64,000 bases of DNA from Sphagnum compactum (taxonomy: Eukaryota; Bryophyta; Sphagnopsida; Sphagnales): NCBI GenBank assembly GCA_965153455.1, contig OZ234496.1:13322304-13386303 (forward strand), given 5' to 3'. Of the stretch, positions 11,822 to 21,849 are shown in pieces. Numbering within the stretch: position 1 is the first letter of the stretch; each line of letters begins with the position of its first letter. Under the pieces are notes generated by a model. That model was not told where the DNA came from and did no database searches. It saw nothing but the letters and a program-made list of their open reading frames with translations. The position numbers were made by a program, and so were the translations under genes.

Positions 11822-12503
11822 TTTAGATCATTTCTGCACTTAAACTTAAAATTTTAAGGTTTGACACATGGGGGTTTCGAATATTTTGACTCTAATTTTC
11901 CATATACCTCTTTTGCCCATATTATTTTTCCATACATTATGACTCTTTCATAAAATATCTGGAGATTACAATTCAAGAAAAGAGCTATAATCCTAAAATT
12001 TGGATTAAATTTTATGTTCTTTGCTTTTTAAACTACAAAGATTCCTGTCTTCTCATATGAAATGTAAGCAATATGGATCAGTTTTCACATTTTCATTGCT
12101 TTAATTTGAAACTTTAAAAAATATTCATATGGATGGATTACAATTCTTTACACAATTCATCAAATTTCGTATGAAATTTTCTAAGAATTCTCTTCATCCA
12201 ATTTCTTACTTAATTTTCACCAAACCTCACAAGAAGATAAGATAGTCCCCATGTTTCTACCATATCATTTCTACAAAACCTAACTTTCAAGCATAAAACC
12301 AATGGTATAACTTTTTTAATGTATGCGGAGGCCACCTTAACCTCAGAAAAATTTCTGTCACAACAGAACACAGAAGATTACTTGTAAGGTGCCTCCTCTC
12401 CTTTGAGACAAAATTGCAGCCATTTAAAATTCTACCAGATCTTTGCACCAGGAAAGGACCTCAAACAGGGCAACATAATTAGTCTTGAAAATTACTTGTA
12501 GGG

Positions 12504-12595
12504 TAAGGACCTCAAACAGGTTAGTTCTGGGAATTCGGGTCCCACACTCAGCTCCCAAGCCTGCATTCCGAAAACAGCCCTGTTTGAGGTCCTTA
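12504..12595. repeat. 17-bp inverted repeat with a third direct copy
   Basis: TAAGGACCTCAAACAGG at 12504 is matched by its complement CCTGTTTGAGGTCCTTA ending at 12595. The spacer is about 58 bp. A further direct copy, AGGACCTCAAACAGG, lies near 12457. It could be a small foldback element. No terminal duplication was evident. Confidence 0.7.
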
Positions 12596-13171
12596 GCTTC
12601 AAAACTCCATAATTTCAAAACTAATTTCCGTTCATTCTTCCCATGTTTACTTGTTACACACATTACTCCCTTGGCAGCTTCAACAATCATTATATCATTT
12701 TCAGAACTGATTAGAATTTCTAAATAGGGAAATCTCAAATAACAAAATTTCTGAAGGAAAATAAAAATTATTCGACAGACGTGCCAATTCCTGAAGCTGC
12801 CAAGGTACTACAGTATTTTATATGTCAACAGATATGGCAAATTAAAACGCCAGACATCTTGAATTTTAGTTCATTACTGACTTCTGCTCTTCTGAGTATA
12901 AGTCCCCAAAAAAATATCTCAAAAGCATGGATGATGACTCAATAACCTCACCCCACACATTGTGTGTCAACATTCAAACTGAGACTAGTACAAGAGACAT
13001 TTCATTTTAAAAATTCCCTACACATTTTCTCCTTGAAACACATCCAAAAAGTGCACACACAAATGTGCCCTTTTCATAACAGCATAGTTAGGGAACTTTG
13101 CAAGAACCTTTTGTGTGTGTTCAAATGTGAAGCTCCAAGTGTAGACCACTCCATGATCTCTGATCTATGAT

Positions 13172-14832
13172 TTAGTATGGTGGAGCAACTCGAGCCTTGT
13201 ACAAACAAATGTATGCCATGTGCCAGTCACCACCTCCGGAAAGCTTTGTAATATCCTCCTCTCGCTGAAGGATGGGTTGCTCATCATCAAACTCTATCCA
13301 TTTCCCACTGTCCTGTTTGACCCAAGCCACATAATGCCCAGAATCTGCACTACGACCCTTGTGGGTCAGAACAGCAACCAAGTCATAAATTCCTGTCACT
13401 TCAGGTTCTGGAGCATTAACCTTTTCAGAAGAAGAAGGGGCCTGTTCTGCATCCACCATCTCAACATTTTCATCACTTGTACTCGTCCCCAAATTTTGTA
13501 AAGCCTTTACACCCTCAGCTCCTTCCTTCTCCTTTTTCTTAATACCAACTTTGGCATCTTCAATCTCCCGGTACACCTTGCGGGGTCCTTTCAGTTTCTC
13601 TTTAAGTTCCTCTGTGCAAAAATCCAACACATCCAAGACCAAAGGATAGTCCACTTTCCGCAGAATCTTTGCCTTCTGGTTTGACTCCCGCTTCCAAAAA
13701 AACCGTACAAACTGTACAGTTAAATATGGTGGGAGCTTGTTGATCCAGGATTCTTTGATATGGAGGGTGCTGCGGCCCAAAATAGGTGATGTCTTCTCAA
13801 GCTCAGATTTCAACCCATGTTTCAGACCTTCATGCAAGTGATTCACTTCACTTGAAATATGGCACTTCAATGTATACACGGTCTCAGATTCTGAGCTTTC
13901 TTCTCCACTCTCTTCACACTTGATGATGCTTTTAAACTCAATCCCAAACAAATGCTTAACAACTGTATTGGTTGGCTGCTCATCCCATGGCACTGATTGC
14001 AGGCGCTGCGATAGTACATACACCAACTGTGTCCAGCACTCTTCAGCATCTTGTTGCATGTACAGACCTTGATTTGTCTGCTGTGCAAACTGTGGGTATC
14101 TGTAAAGAAAAGTAGAGAAGATTAGGCTCACCACACAGGGCCTGAGAAACAAAGAGAAAACCTAAAGCAGACCAATAAGTCTCACCCAAATTAGACTTGC
14201 AACCCCATGTGCACCGAGACCCTACAACTAGTAGAACAGACCTCATCAATGACAGCGCACACAGAATGGAAAAGCAAGAACCCCACATACTTGCTTCGCA
14301 AAACTGTGAGGAAACGAACTGGAGCAACAGGGCGAAGGCTACGGTCAAGCTCCCCAAACAAGTCTCTCGTTGCTGCAGTTAGGCTGTGTGACGAAGGATC
14401 AATTCCTGTACCAACTGCTGCAGAATACTCCTTGAGTGCCAATCTGAGCTCTGGCACAGAATGCAAACACTGCAATGTAGAATTCATGTAGCAAGTATTG
14501 CCAAGATTCACAAGCCCTGCTGTATGACCTAATGCAGCTGTGCCCTGCTCATCTTCAGGCAAATCTTCAACAAAAACAGGGCCTTTCTCAGGTGCTTTAG
14601 GAATCTCTTCGGCAGTTCCCATGAGCATCAATCTCTGGCCCTCCTTGATTCCCAGGCTTTCCCAATCACCATCATCCTTTAGCAGGCCTCCTTTCACCAT
14701 AATCTTCTGCCTTTCAGGTGGCACACCTGTCAGATCATAAAGCTGGCACTTGAACACATACGGCAGTTGCTCTGTGTCGATTTCCACTCCATTGAAAACT
14801 TGCTTTTGCCATTTAACACTCACTGTCGGCAT
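13172..14832 (-). CDS. UBP6: Ubiquitin carboxyl-terminal hydrolase, UBP6/UBP7 (USP14/Ubp6) type
   Basis: Two coding exons, 14832-14291 and 14099-13172, join in frame (FLTVLRSK then YPQFAQQ) and encode 489 aa, close to plant UBP6/7. The N-terminus MPTVSVKWQKQVFNG begins a ubiquitin-like domain (about residues 1-75) that in this family docks on the 26S proteasome. The C19 peptidase follows. Its Cys box is GLVNLGNTCYMNSTLQCL (about residues 108-125), the QQDAEECW block is present, the His box is DSGHYVAWVK, and the Asp/Asn-type residues lie in WIEFDDEQ, so the catalytic set looks intact. Known role: trimming ubiquitin chains from proteasome-bound substrates. Plant members also bind calmodulin. 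I chose the Met at 14832 because MPTVSVKWQK is the conserved start. An in-frame Met at 14901 would add 23 unconserved residues. The gene has unusually few coding introns. It appears functional. Confidence 0.95.
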
Positions 14833-15700
14833 CGTACTCCACCTACTCTGGGCCATCACAAACAATAACTCCCATGAGAGTAAAGAAATCTCCATGCTCA
14901 TGTAAGGAACTCAGGAGAAGAACTTTTTCCTTTTACATGTCAAAGAAAAGCTCCAGAAAGGACAGAAGAAAGGGAAGAAGAAATACATGGATGGGAAGAA
15001 CTACCTTCAAATGACGCAAGTAGAAGAAACATTTAAGCTATGTACATAATTCCAGATTTCCGCTACAAGAGTTTCTTTGGACAGTCAACCTAAGCTAGAA
15101 CAACACTTATGAATCCAAGAGAAGAGAAAGAGAAAAAACAAAAATCAGCAACCAGCACTTGGTACTTCCAAACAAAAACCTGAGCTACAATGGCATTTAG
15201 GGTTTCAGAAACCGCACAGACTGACTGCTTACAAAAATGCGATTATAACTCCCTAGATGTTTCTGCAAAAAGCAAGAAGATCCAAATCCCAGATTACAAC
15301 AAAAAAGACCAGAAAAATAAATAGATTACCTTCAATGTGCAGTGCTTCAAGTAAGCATGGATGAGCTGGTGAAGTCTGTGCAAAACTCGAACCAAATCCA
15401 AAAGCGCGGAGTTGTCGCCGTGGAAGAGAAATCTCTCGCAGACAAACACCAGTGGGGAAAAAAACCGAAAGAAAATCCCAATCCCTGAACACCCAAAAAT
15501 AAAAATCCTACAGCGACTATTTGATGCTGATGCTCAAGAGTGCGTAGAGCATCACTCACAAGTTTAGCAGACGCGAGCTTCAACGATTACGGCAGATTTC
15601 GAAACCCTTTACCGCCGATGAGGAGCTCGTGCAGCAGGGAAGATGTGCGAGAAGCAAACACGCTACGCTTTTTAGGGTTTGCTGCTCTATAATGTTGACC
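14833..15700 (-). promoter_or_regulatory. 5' untranslated region with intron, and telo-box promoter of the UBP6/7-like gene
   Basis: Reading leftward, a TATA-like ATTATAGAG near 15690 is followed by a telo-box AAACCCTAA at 15680-15672. A T/C-rich leader then runs to a good donor, GAAG|GTAATC, at 15330. A CAG acceptor near 14853 would place a roughly 475-bp intron within the 5' untranslated region just before the ATG at 14832. Telo-boxes are common in promoters of plant growth and housekeeping genes. Exon limits are inferred from motifs only. Confidence 0.5.
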
Positions 15701-15704
15701 TAAA

Positions 15705-16012
15705 GATTATGAACCTCGTCAGGGCTCTACGTAGATGATAAAAAAATGCAAGCATCCATGACCGGGTTGCCTTAAAGCGACTGCATAACGAACCTCATCA
15801 TGGCTGTACGTGGATGATAAAAAAACACATCCGTGTGACTAAGGGTGCCTTCCACGCGAACTGGATTATGAACCTCATAACGACTCTACATAGATGGATG
15901 AAAAATTGTCCATGACCGGGGTGCTTTCGAGCAGAGCGGATTATGAACCTCATGACGACTCTACATAGATGATAAGAAAAAGCATCCGTGAGCAGGTGCC
16001 TTCAAATTTGAG
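15705..16012. repeat. About 79-bp tandem repeat upstream of the UBP6/7-like gene
   Basis: The block TTATGAACCTCATGACGACT then TACATAGATGAT recurs with GAACCT at 15711, 15790, 15870 and 15945 (spacings 79, 80 and 75). Later parts of each unit carry CATCCGTGA or CATCCATGACCGG. It begins within about 30 bp of the inferred promoter, on its upstream side. Confidence 0.85.
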
Positions 16013-16375
16013 GAGAGAGAGGAGAGCACAGATAATCGATTTGCAGATCTCAGAATGTGTTTGCTCGTGGATGAAACATTCAAAAATCAAAAACAGGAAA
16101 TCAGAGTATCCCATTTCCTGCTCTCTCTATCGTCAGTGATGCTGTTGTCGATGGAAAAACATCCGTGATGTAACACAAGACTTCCTCTCTCTCTCATCAA
16201 AGGGAACCAAATAGAGATTATTATCTATAGTAAAGGAACAATGAAGCTTCCCCTGAAGCCGGACGAATGAAGCTTCCCCTTAATCCGTCCGGCCCCAAGA
16301 TTTACTGTACAGAGGACGGGGTCTTTTTCTTTTCATTTTCTTTTTCGTTCTCTGTTTTCGGGGTTTCTTTTTGTT

Positions 16376-16885
16376 TATAACAATCTCTTTGCAACAGCAA
16401 TAAGAGACGTTGTCTTTGCTTCAGCAAGAAGTTTCCGAGATTTCTTTTCAGCAACAAGATAATTCTTTGCAGCACCCAGAGAATTCTTTGCAGCAGGTAG
16501 ATGCATTCTTTGCAGCTGCAAAAGAATTTGTTTGCAGCAACAAGAGACTTTGTTTATAGCAGCAAGAAATTTTGTTTGTAGCAACAAGAGACTTCCTTTG
16601 CAGCAACAAGAGATTTCTGAGATTTCTTTGCAACAGCAAGAGGCTTTGTTTGCAGCAGCAAGAAATTTTGTTTACAGTAACAAGAGAATTCTTTGCAGCA
16701 ACAAGAGGCTTTCTTTGCAACAGCAAGAGATTTCTAAGATTTCTTTGCAGCAGCAAGAGACTTGCTTTGCTGCAACAAGAGAATTCTTTGCAGCACCCAG
16801 AGAATTCTTTGCAGCAACAAGAGACCTTTTTTGCAGCAGCAAGAGAACACTTTGCAGTAGCAAGAGACTTTCTGAGATTTCTGGG
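16376..16885. repeat. Degenerate minisatellite of TTTGCAGCAACAAGAGA-type units
   Basis: About 20 imperfect units of 22-31 bp are built on TTTGCAGCAGCAAGAGATTT with optional TCTGAGATTTC inserts. They give long but meaningless open frames in several registers, rich in Gln/Asn on one strand and Leu on the other. I treat these as repeat artefacts, not genes. Confidence 0.85.
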
Positions 16886-16995
16886 ATTTGTTTTTTTTCT
16901 TTTTCCGCAGTAGTTAGAGGATGATTTTTTCCTTCCTTATGGTTTTCTTTTTATGATTTCTGTGTATCTGTGTGTCTTCTTCTTTTGGTTGCAGC

Positions 16996-17118
16996 ATTTT
17001 GCCGCTTCAGGCTTCCCATGTCCAAAGCTCAAGAATCCTGCAGACCATTTTCTTCGAGCAGTGAACTTAGACTTCGATCGAGTCAAGATGGGTGTACAAG
17101 GGTCCTTCAAGATCAGAG
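16996..17118 (+). pseudogene. Captured ABCG (white-brown) transporter exon
   Basis: After a good acceptor (TTTGGTTGCAG|) the frame reads HFAASGFPCPKLKNPADHFL, then RAVNLDFDRVKMGVQGSFKI, and ends near a GTAAGA donor. The GFPCPxLxNPxDHFLR-x-x-x-x-DFD pattern is the conserved block after the ATPase H-loop in plant half-size ABCG transporters (ABCG11/15-like). No Walker A, signature or membrane exons are present nearby, so this is a lone exon. It lies inside the Helitron-like element, as expected for gene-fragment capture. Confidence 0.75.
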
Positions 17119-17119
17119 T

Positions 17120-18390
17120 AAGAAGAAATGATTTTAAATTTCACACCCACATCATCGAAGCAGATTGTTTGAAGACTGTTTTCCTTCTTACTCTACCGAC
17201 CTCTAAAATACAGCAAAATCAGTTTAAAATCCGTCTATCCATCTGTCCGGTCGCAATTATGATGGGTAAATTATAGAAATTCTATGCTCAGCTGCTCTTC
17301 ATCTGCAGCTTGGAACCCTTTGTGGATTTAATCATTGCAACCCATGTTTCTAAATTGAAATCAGCATATGATCAGCAGTTGCATGCTAGCTAGCCGCAAA
17401 TAGCAACACATCACCAGCTTCTCACGACGTGGCGTTGACTGGCGCTGGAGGAGCTCCCAGCTACCCGCAGATTAGACTTCGCTTAACTTGCTCAATCATT
17501 CCTGAATGCATGCATGGGCCATTGCGCCACAGCCAGTTTATCCCCCACTAAAATGGTCACTGGCAAGAGAGACAGAGAGAGTCAGAGAGTCAGTGCTCAT
17601 GTCCTGTCTGAGTTTTTGCATGGACTCTTCTTTTGGGGTTGACAGGTTCTTTTTTGGTTTTTTTGTTTGCGATTTCTTGGTGTATGGATGTGGTGTATGA
17701 AGGTGCCATGGCCGATACGTTGAGGCGGGTGAAGGTGTTGTCCTTAACAACTTGCTGTCTTTCAGTAGCAGGTGCAGAAGCGTCTACCATCCTGGATCGG
17801 TGATCAGGCTTTTTTTCCTAGGGTTAGGTTTGGAAGACTTCTACTCTTTGATGTTATGCAGTGGTGTATGCACCCAGGCAGGGCTTTCTGATGACTTTCT
17901 GATCCACCACCAAATCTTCTCAATGAGAGTTTCACTGCATTTGCACTTTCATTTTATTTTGATTTCCACATTGGCATCTACCTATCACATCTAAGCTTTG
18001 CAATTCACATAGACATCCTGGAAATCAACAATAAGCTTCAACATTCCACCCTGACTGCCAACAAGTTATCCCCTCAGCAAGGTACACAATCTCACCATGC
18101 AAGAGCATGGACCTTCCAAAGAGTGAAGTCTGCAGAAAGCTTATGGGTATCCACATGTTCACCTGCCTGATTTTCATCCAGCTTTTGGCCTGAGAGGCAA
18201 CCATATCCAGGAAAGCTGTCCACAGCATAGTACACATCTCCATTCTTCCATCACCATTTTTAATTATCTGCCATCAACGAGAAGATGTAATGATTGTCTC
18301 AGCAGATTTGACCTCACCAGCAAAGAACTGGAAAACTATTGCAACCAGCTGGGGGTTGAAGCTTCACACCTGCAAAATCGTTACCGTCAA
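17120..18390. other. Unassigned interior of the Helitron-like nest
   Basis: Non-repetitive sequence with short frames only (for example 17752-17994 plus and 18025-18243 minus). Parts have the base composition of transcribed sequence and may be further captured fragments, but I could not name any. A GAGAGACAGAGAGAGTCAGAGAG stretch lies near 17565. Confidence 0.35.
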
Positions 18391-18394
18391 ATAC

Positions 18395-18800
18395 ACACAC
18401 AACCTTAATGAATGAAGCTTACGAATGAAGCTTCCCCTTAATCCGTCTGTCCCGTCATCCGTCCCGTCATCCACTCGGACGAACATTTCATCCATCCTGT
18501 CCGTTCTGTCTTTCGTCACTACATCCAATATACTCATCCATATCTTCATCCACTCTTAGGGCTCTCTTGCTTTGTTTTTCGTCGAGCCTGCAGTGAATAG
18601 GTATATATAACGAAGAATATGAATGTGCGTGTGGGCAAGGATGCACACACTGTTGATGATGAGAGAGAAAGAAAGAAAGAAAGTTGGGCCCACCTCTGCG
18701 GTGGAACTTTTTTTCAAGAGCTGAATTTAGGCTATTTCATCTGTCTATTTAAGCCGGACGGACATTTCATCCATCCCGTCATCCGGCTTAAATGGGGTGA
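18395..18800. repeat. Helitron-family modules: ACCGTCAAATACACACAC, GAAGCTTCCCC and CCGTC arrays
   Basis: Contains the subterminal string ACCGTCAAATACACACAC (about 18385), then AATGAAGCTTCCCCTTAATC, runs of CCGTCATCC, and a long inverted repeat TTTAAGCCGGA (about 18752) against TCCGGCTTAAA (ending about 18792). The same modules recur at 16230-16290, 20350-20470, 21020-21110, 21390-21450 and 21785-21845. Confidence 0.75.
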
Positions 18801-18879
18801 AAGGAGGACAACATTTGACAAAGCATGCATGGAAAGGGTGACTATCTACTATCCAAGTGGAAATTGAACAATGGACAGT

Positions 18880-19735
18880 CCACTCTCCACACCAAACACA
18901 ACTTGCCCAAAAAATCCTCTAAATATATATTTTAAAAAGGGAAAAAACTAGAAAAAAAATAAAACAGAAAAACACTTTAACAATTAGAAACTTTTTGTAA
19001 ACACTTAAACATGAAACAAAAAAGGAAAATACAGTAAAATAATCTTAAAAGAAAATTTAAAAATAGATGACAAAAATAAGAAACCAAACAGAGAGCAAAA
19101 GAAAGAGGAAAAAAACCATACTTGAAAAAAAAAATGAGGTTTGTCTTCTTTTTCCAAACTTCAAACCTGCATCTAATCAAAACAAAAATAAAAAAGTTTT
19201 TTTAAATTATTTTTATTATAAAACATATTAGAAAAACTAAAATTTTTTTGAAAAGCAAATAAAAACTAAATAAATAAATAAACGCATAAAAATAGAAAAA
19301 AATGAAGATAGACAAAATAAGAATAGAAAAAATTAAAATATGAAACAAACATAAACAAAAAAAAGTAAAAACACAAAAACTATAAAAAAGGAATGGAAAC
19401 AAATGAATCAAGGAAAGCGAAATACAGTAAAATCATTTCAAAAGAAAAAAATTACAAAAAAGAAGAAAACAAATAAAGAGTAGAAAACAAGAAAAAATAA
19501 AACTTATAATAATGAAGAAAAACCCTACTTGAAAAAGAATGAGGTGTGTCTTCTTTCTCTAAACTTCAACTTGCATCCAAATAAACAAAAATACAAAAGT
19601 GAAAAAGAAACACTTTATTTTTATTATACAAAATAATAATAAAAACAGAAAACACGTAAAAATAAAAAATAAAAAAGATAAAAGTTTTGAAAAAAAACTA
19701 AAACATGAACCAAACATTGTTGAAATAACACACCT
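18880..19735. repeat. A-rich low-complexity DNA with a 400-bp internal duplication
   Basis: Strongly A-rich plus strand. Two diverged copies can be aligned about 400 bp apart. One carries CATACTTGAAAAAAAAAATG then GAGGTTTGTCTTC (about 19119); the other carries CCTACTTGAAAAAGAATGAG (about 19523). Both are followed by AAACTTCAA and a TGCATCxAA block. Phe/Lys-rich frames here are compositional artefacts. Confidence 0.7.
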
Positions 19736-19744
19736 GTGCATTAG

Positions 19745-20080
19745 GCAAGGGGTTCCAGTGCGTAACCAACCTGTCCACAATGTTCAATGGGAGGAGGGAA
19801 CCAAACCCATTCCAGTACGTAACCAACCTATCCAGAATGTTCGATGGGGCAAGGAACCAAACTCACTCAAGTGCGTAATGAACTTATTCAGAATGTTCAA
19901 CGGGGGACGGAACCAAACCCATTCTAGTAATGTAACCAACTTATCCAGAATGTTCAATGGGGGGAGGGAACCAAACCCATTCCATTAATGTAACCAACTT
20001 ATCCAAAATGTTGAATGGGGGAGGGAATTAAACCCATTCCAGTGTGTAACCAACCTATCCAGAATGTTCAATCTGGACAT
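19745..20080. repeat. 57-bp tandem repeat, six copies
   Basis: The anchor GTAACCAACxTxTCC recurs at 19761, 19818, 19874, 19931, 19989 and 20045. Each unit also carries AGAATGTTCAATGGGG and GGAACCAAACCCATTCCAGT. Because 57 is divisible by three, the array gives a periodic open frame (19599-19988) that I do not count as a gene. It starts directly after a 3'-end-like Helitron module (GTGCATTAGGCAAGGGG near 19736). Confidence 0.88.
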
Positions 20081-20314
20081 TCTTAGGTTTGAGAACAATG
20101 ATCAGGGCAGAATAATGGATCATTACACGATGTAATCTGTCGATTCAGACCACTCTAGTTTGTTCTTAATCTGCCCCCCAGAGACATTATATTCCAATAA
20201 AATTTGCAAAATAATTTTGGAAATAGATCTCTGGGCATTTTCATCATGGAATTGTGCCTATTCTACCCCCAAGAAAACATCAGTTTTATTTAATGTTGAT
20301 TTATTTACACACCT

Positions 20315-20341
20315 GTGCATTATGCACGGGGCTCAAACTAG
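20315..20341 (+). other. Helitron 3' terminus (hairpin plus CTAG)
   Basis: GTGCAT-T-ATGCAC, a perfect 6-bp stem, then GGGGCTCAAACTAG, followed by T. The hairpin lies 10 bp from the CTAG, as in known Helitron ends. Confidence 0.8.
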
Positions 20342-20520
20342 TTACATATAGTAAAGGAACAATGAAGCTTCCCCTGAAGCCGGACGAATGAAGCTTCCCC
20401 TAAATCCGTCCGGACCGGACAGACATTTCCTCCATCCGTCTGACCCGTCCATCCATCCGTCCTGTCATACAGGGAAGATGGCATCATACAGGGAAGAAAA
20501 CCCTGGCAGAAATAAATAAC

Positions 20521-20566
20521 CCCCCCCCCCGCCCCCTCATGCCCGGCCCCAGGGGGGGCACCCCCA
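20521..20566. repeat. C-tract and G/C foldback, repeated at 21158-21205 and partly at 21541-21566
   Basis: CCCCCCCCCCGCCCCC is followed by GGCCCCAGGGGGGGCACCCCC, which can fold on itself. The same block recurs at about 21158-21205, where the C run is longer, and in part near 21549. Confidence 0.75.
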
Positions 20567-20681
20567 AGATTTACTGTACAGAGGACGGGGTGTTTTTCTT
20601 TTCATTTTCTTTTTCGTTCTCTGTTTTCGGTGTTTCTTTTTGTTTATAATAATAATAATAATAAAATAGAAAAATGAAAAC

Positions 20682-20712
<31 letters not shown>

Positions 20713-20734
20713 GTACCGTCAAATACACACACAG

Positions 20735-20761
20735 GTGCATTATGCAAGGGGCTCAAACTAG
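20735..20761 (+). other. Helitron 3' terminus, one stem base changed
   Basis: GTGCATTATGCAAGGGGCTC then AAACTAG. The stem is weakened by a C-to-A change at its foot, and the element is preceded by a (TA)n tract and ACCGTCAAATACACACAC. Confidence 0.72.
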
Positions 20762-20763
20762 AG

Positions 20764-20906
20764 CTTTTTTTTTACAGAGATCACAAATTATCAGTTTCTT
20801 CTCCAATCATTGTAAGCCTGGAAATAAGTCCAAGCTATTCATTATGGCCAAGGACATGAGCCTCTTGGAATGCTTCCAAGCTATTAGGGGGCTGAGGGCA
20901 AAAATG
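20764..20906 (+). repeat. 143-bp fragment, copy A (copy B at 23109-23251)
   Basis: Both copies share CAGAGATCACAAATTATCAG (one mismatch), CCAATCATTGTAAGCCTGGA and GCTATTAGGGGGCTGAGG, and differ at only a few positions. In one frame it reads IMAKDMSLLECFQAIRGL, but I cannot name a protein. Its presence in two family members suggests an internal segment of one Helitron lineage, possibly a captured gene piece. Confidence 0.8.
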
Positions 20907-21325
20907 TAGTTGGTAGGTGTAATTTTGTAATATGTTTCTTTTTGTTTATAATAATAATAATAAAATAGAAAAATGAAAAATTATCTTATATATATATATG
21001 TACCGTCAAATACACACACCTATGCATTATGCACGGGGCTCAAACTAATGGTCCGGACGAACATTTCCTCCATCCGTCCGACCCGTCCATCCATCCGTCC
21101 CGTCATACAGGGAAGATGGCATCATACAGGGAAGAAAACCCTAGCAGAAATAAATAACCCCCCCCCCCCCCGCCCCCTCATGCCTGGCCCCAAGGGGGGC
21201 ACCCCCAAGATTTACTGTACAGAGGACGTGGTCTTTTTCTTTTCATTTTCTTTTTCGTTCTCTGTTTTCTGTGTTTTTTTTTTGGTTTATAATAATAATA
21301 ATAAAATAGAAAAATGAAAAATAAT

Positions 21326-21328
<3 letters not shown>

Positions 21329-21366
<38 letters not shown>
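21329..21366. repeat. (TA)n microsatellite
   Basis: About 19 TA units. Shorter tracts lie at 20690-20712 and 20985-21000. Each sits at the same place within the Helitron-family module. Confidence 0.95.
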
Positions 21367-21371
<5 letters not shown>

Positions 21372-21686
21372 TTTAATTTTTTAATTCATCCATCCCATCA
21401 GCCGTCTATTTAAGCCGGACGGGGATGGATGTCTATTTAAGCCGAATGGGGTGGGTTAGGACCGACAAAGGCCCAGCAGTTTTAGGTGCATGTTTGATTT
21501 ATTTTAAACACACACCTGTGCATTAGGCACGGGGCACAAACTTGCCCGGCCCCAGGGGGGGCACCCCCAAGATTTACTGTACAGAGGACGGGGTGTTTTT
21601 CTTTTCATTTTCTTTTTCGTTATCTGTTTTCGGTGTTTCTTTTTGTTTATAATAATAATAATAAAATATAAAAATGAAAAATTATC

Positions 21687-21690
<4 letters not shown>

Positions 21691-21746
<56 letters not shown>
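21691..21746. repeat. (TA)n microsatellite, the longest in the window
   Basis: About 27 TA units, directly upstream of GTACCGTCAAATACACACAC and a 3'-end module. Confidence 0.95.
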
Positions 21747-21750
<4 letters not shown>

Positions 21751-21849
21751 CGTCAAATACACACACCTGTGCATTATGCACGGGGCTCAAACAATGAAGC
21801 TTCCCCTGAAGTCGGACGAATGAAGCTTCCCCTTAATCCGGACGGACAG

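Larger units (their letters stand above)
10900..13160. other. AT-rich intergenic with a MITE and an inverted repeat
   Basis: No gene was recognised. It contains the MITE at 11610-11821 and the inverted repeat at 12504-12595, listed separately. The last few hundred bases before 13172 probably include the 3' untranslated region of the UBP6/7-like gene, which is read from right to left. Confidence 0.5.
16224..20341 (+). mobile_element. Helitron-like non-autonomous element or nest, with captured exon
   Basis: The left limit reads A|TCTATAGTAAAGGAACAATG, a TC-start after A as expected for a Helitron 5' end. The right limit is a GTGCAT-T-ATGCAC hairpin (20315-20327), then GGGGCTCAAACTAG|T, the expected CTAG-type 3' end next to T. 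Just inside the left end is a GCCGGACG...CGTCCGGC inverted repeat (16257-16292). The interior holds a GCAGCAACAAGAG minisatellite, an ABCG-transporter exon, A-rich DNA and a 57-bp tandem repeat. Internal copies of family modules near 18400 and 19733 suggest nested or composite insertions, so the two outer ends may not belong to the same insertion event. Confidence 0.55.

Noticed and set aside
10640-16012. CRISPR-like array from the regular repeats
   Set aside because: Units are adjacent tandem copies with no spacers, in a plant nuclear context.
16448-16924. Several 70-130 codon Gln/Leu-rich frames on both strands
   Set aside because: They come from the GCAGCAACAAGAG minisatellite; any register gives an open frame.
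18977-19411. Phe-rich hydrophobic frames resembling membrane proteins
   Set aside because: These are simply the complement of A-rich low-complexity DNA.
19599-19988. 129-codon frame with repeating peptide
   Set aside because: The 57-bp tandem repeat is a multiple of three, which keeps the frame open without selection.
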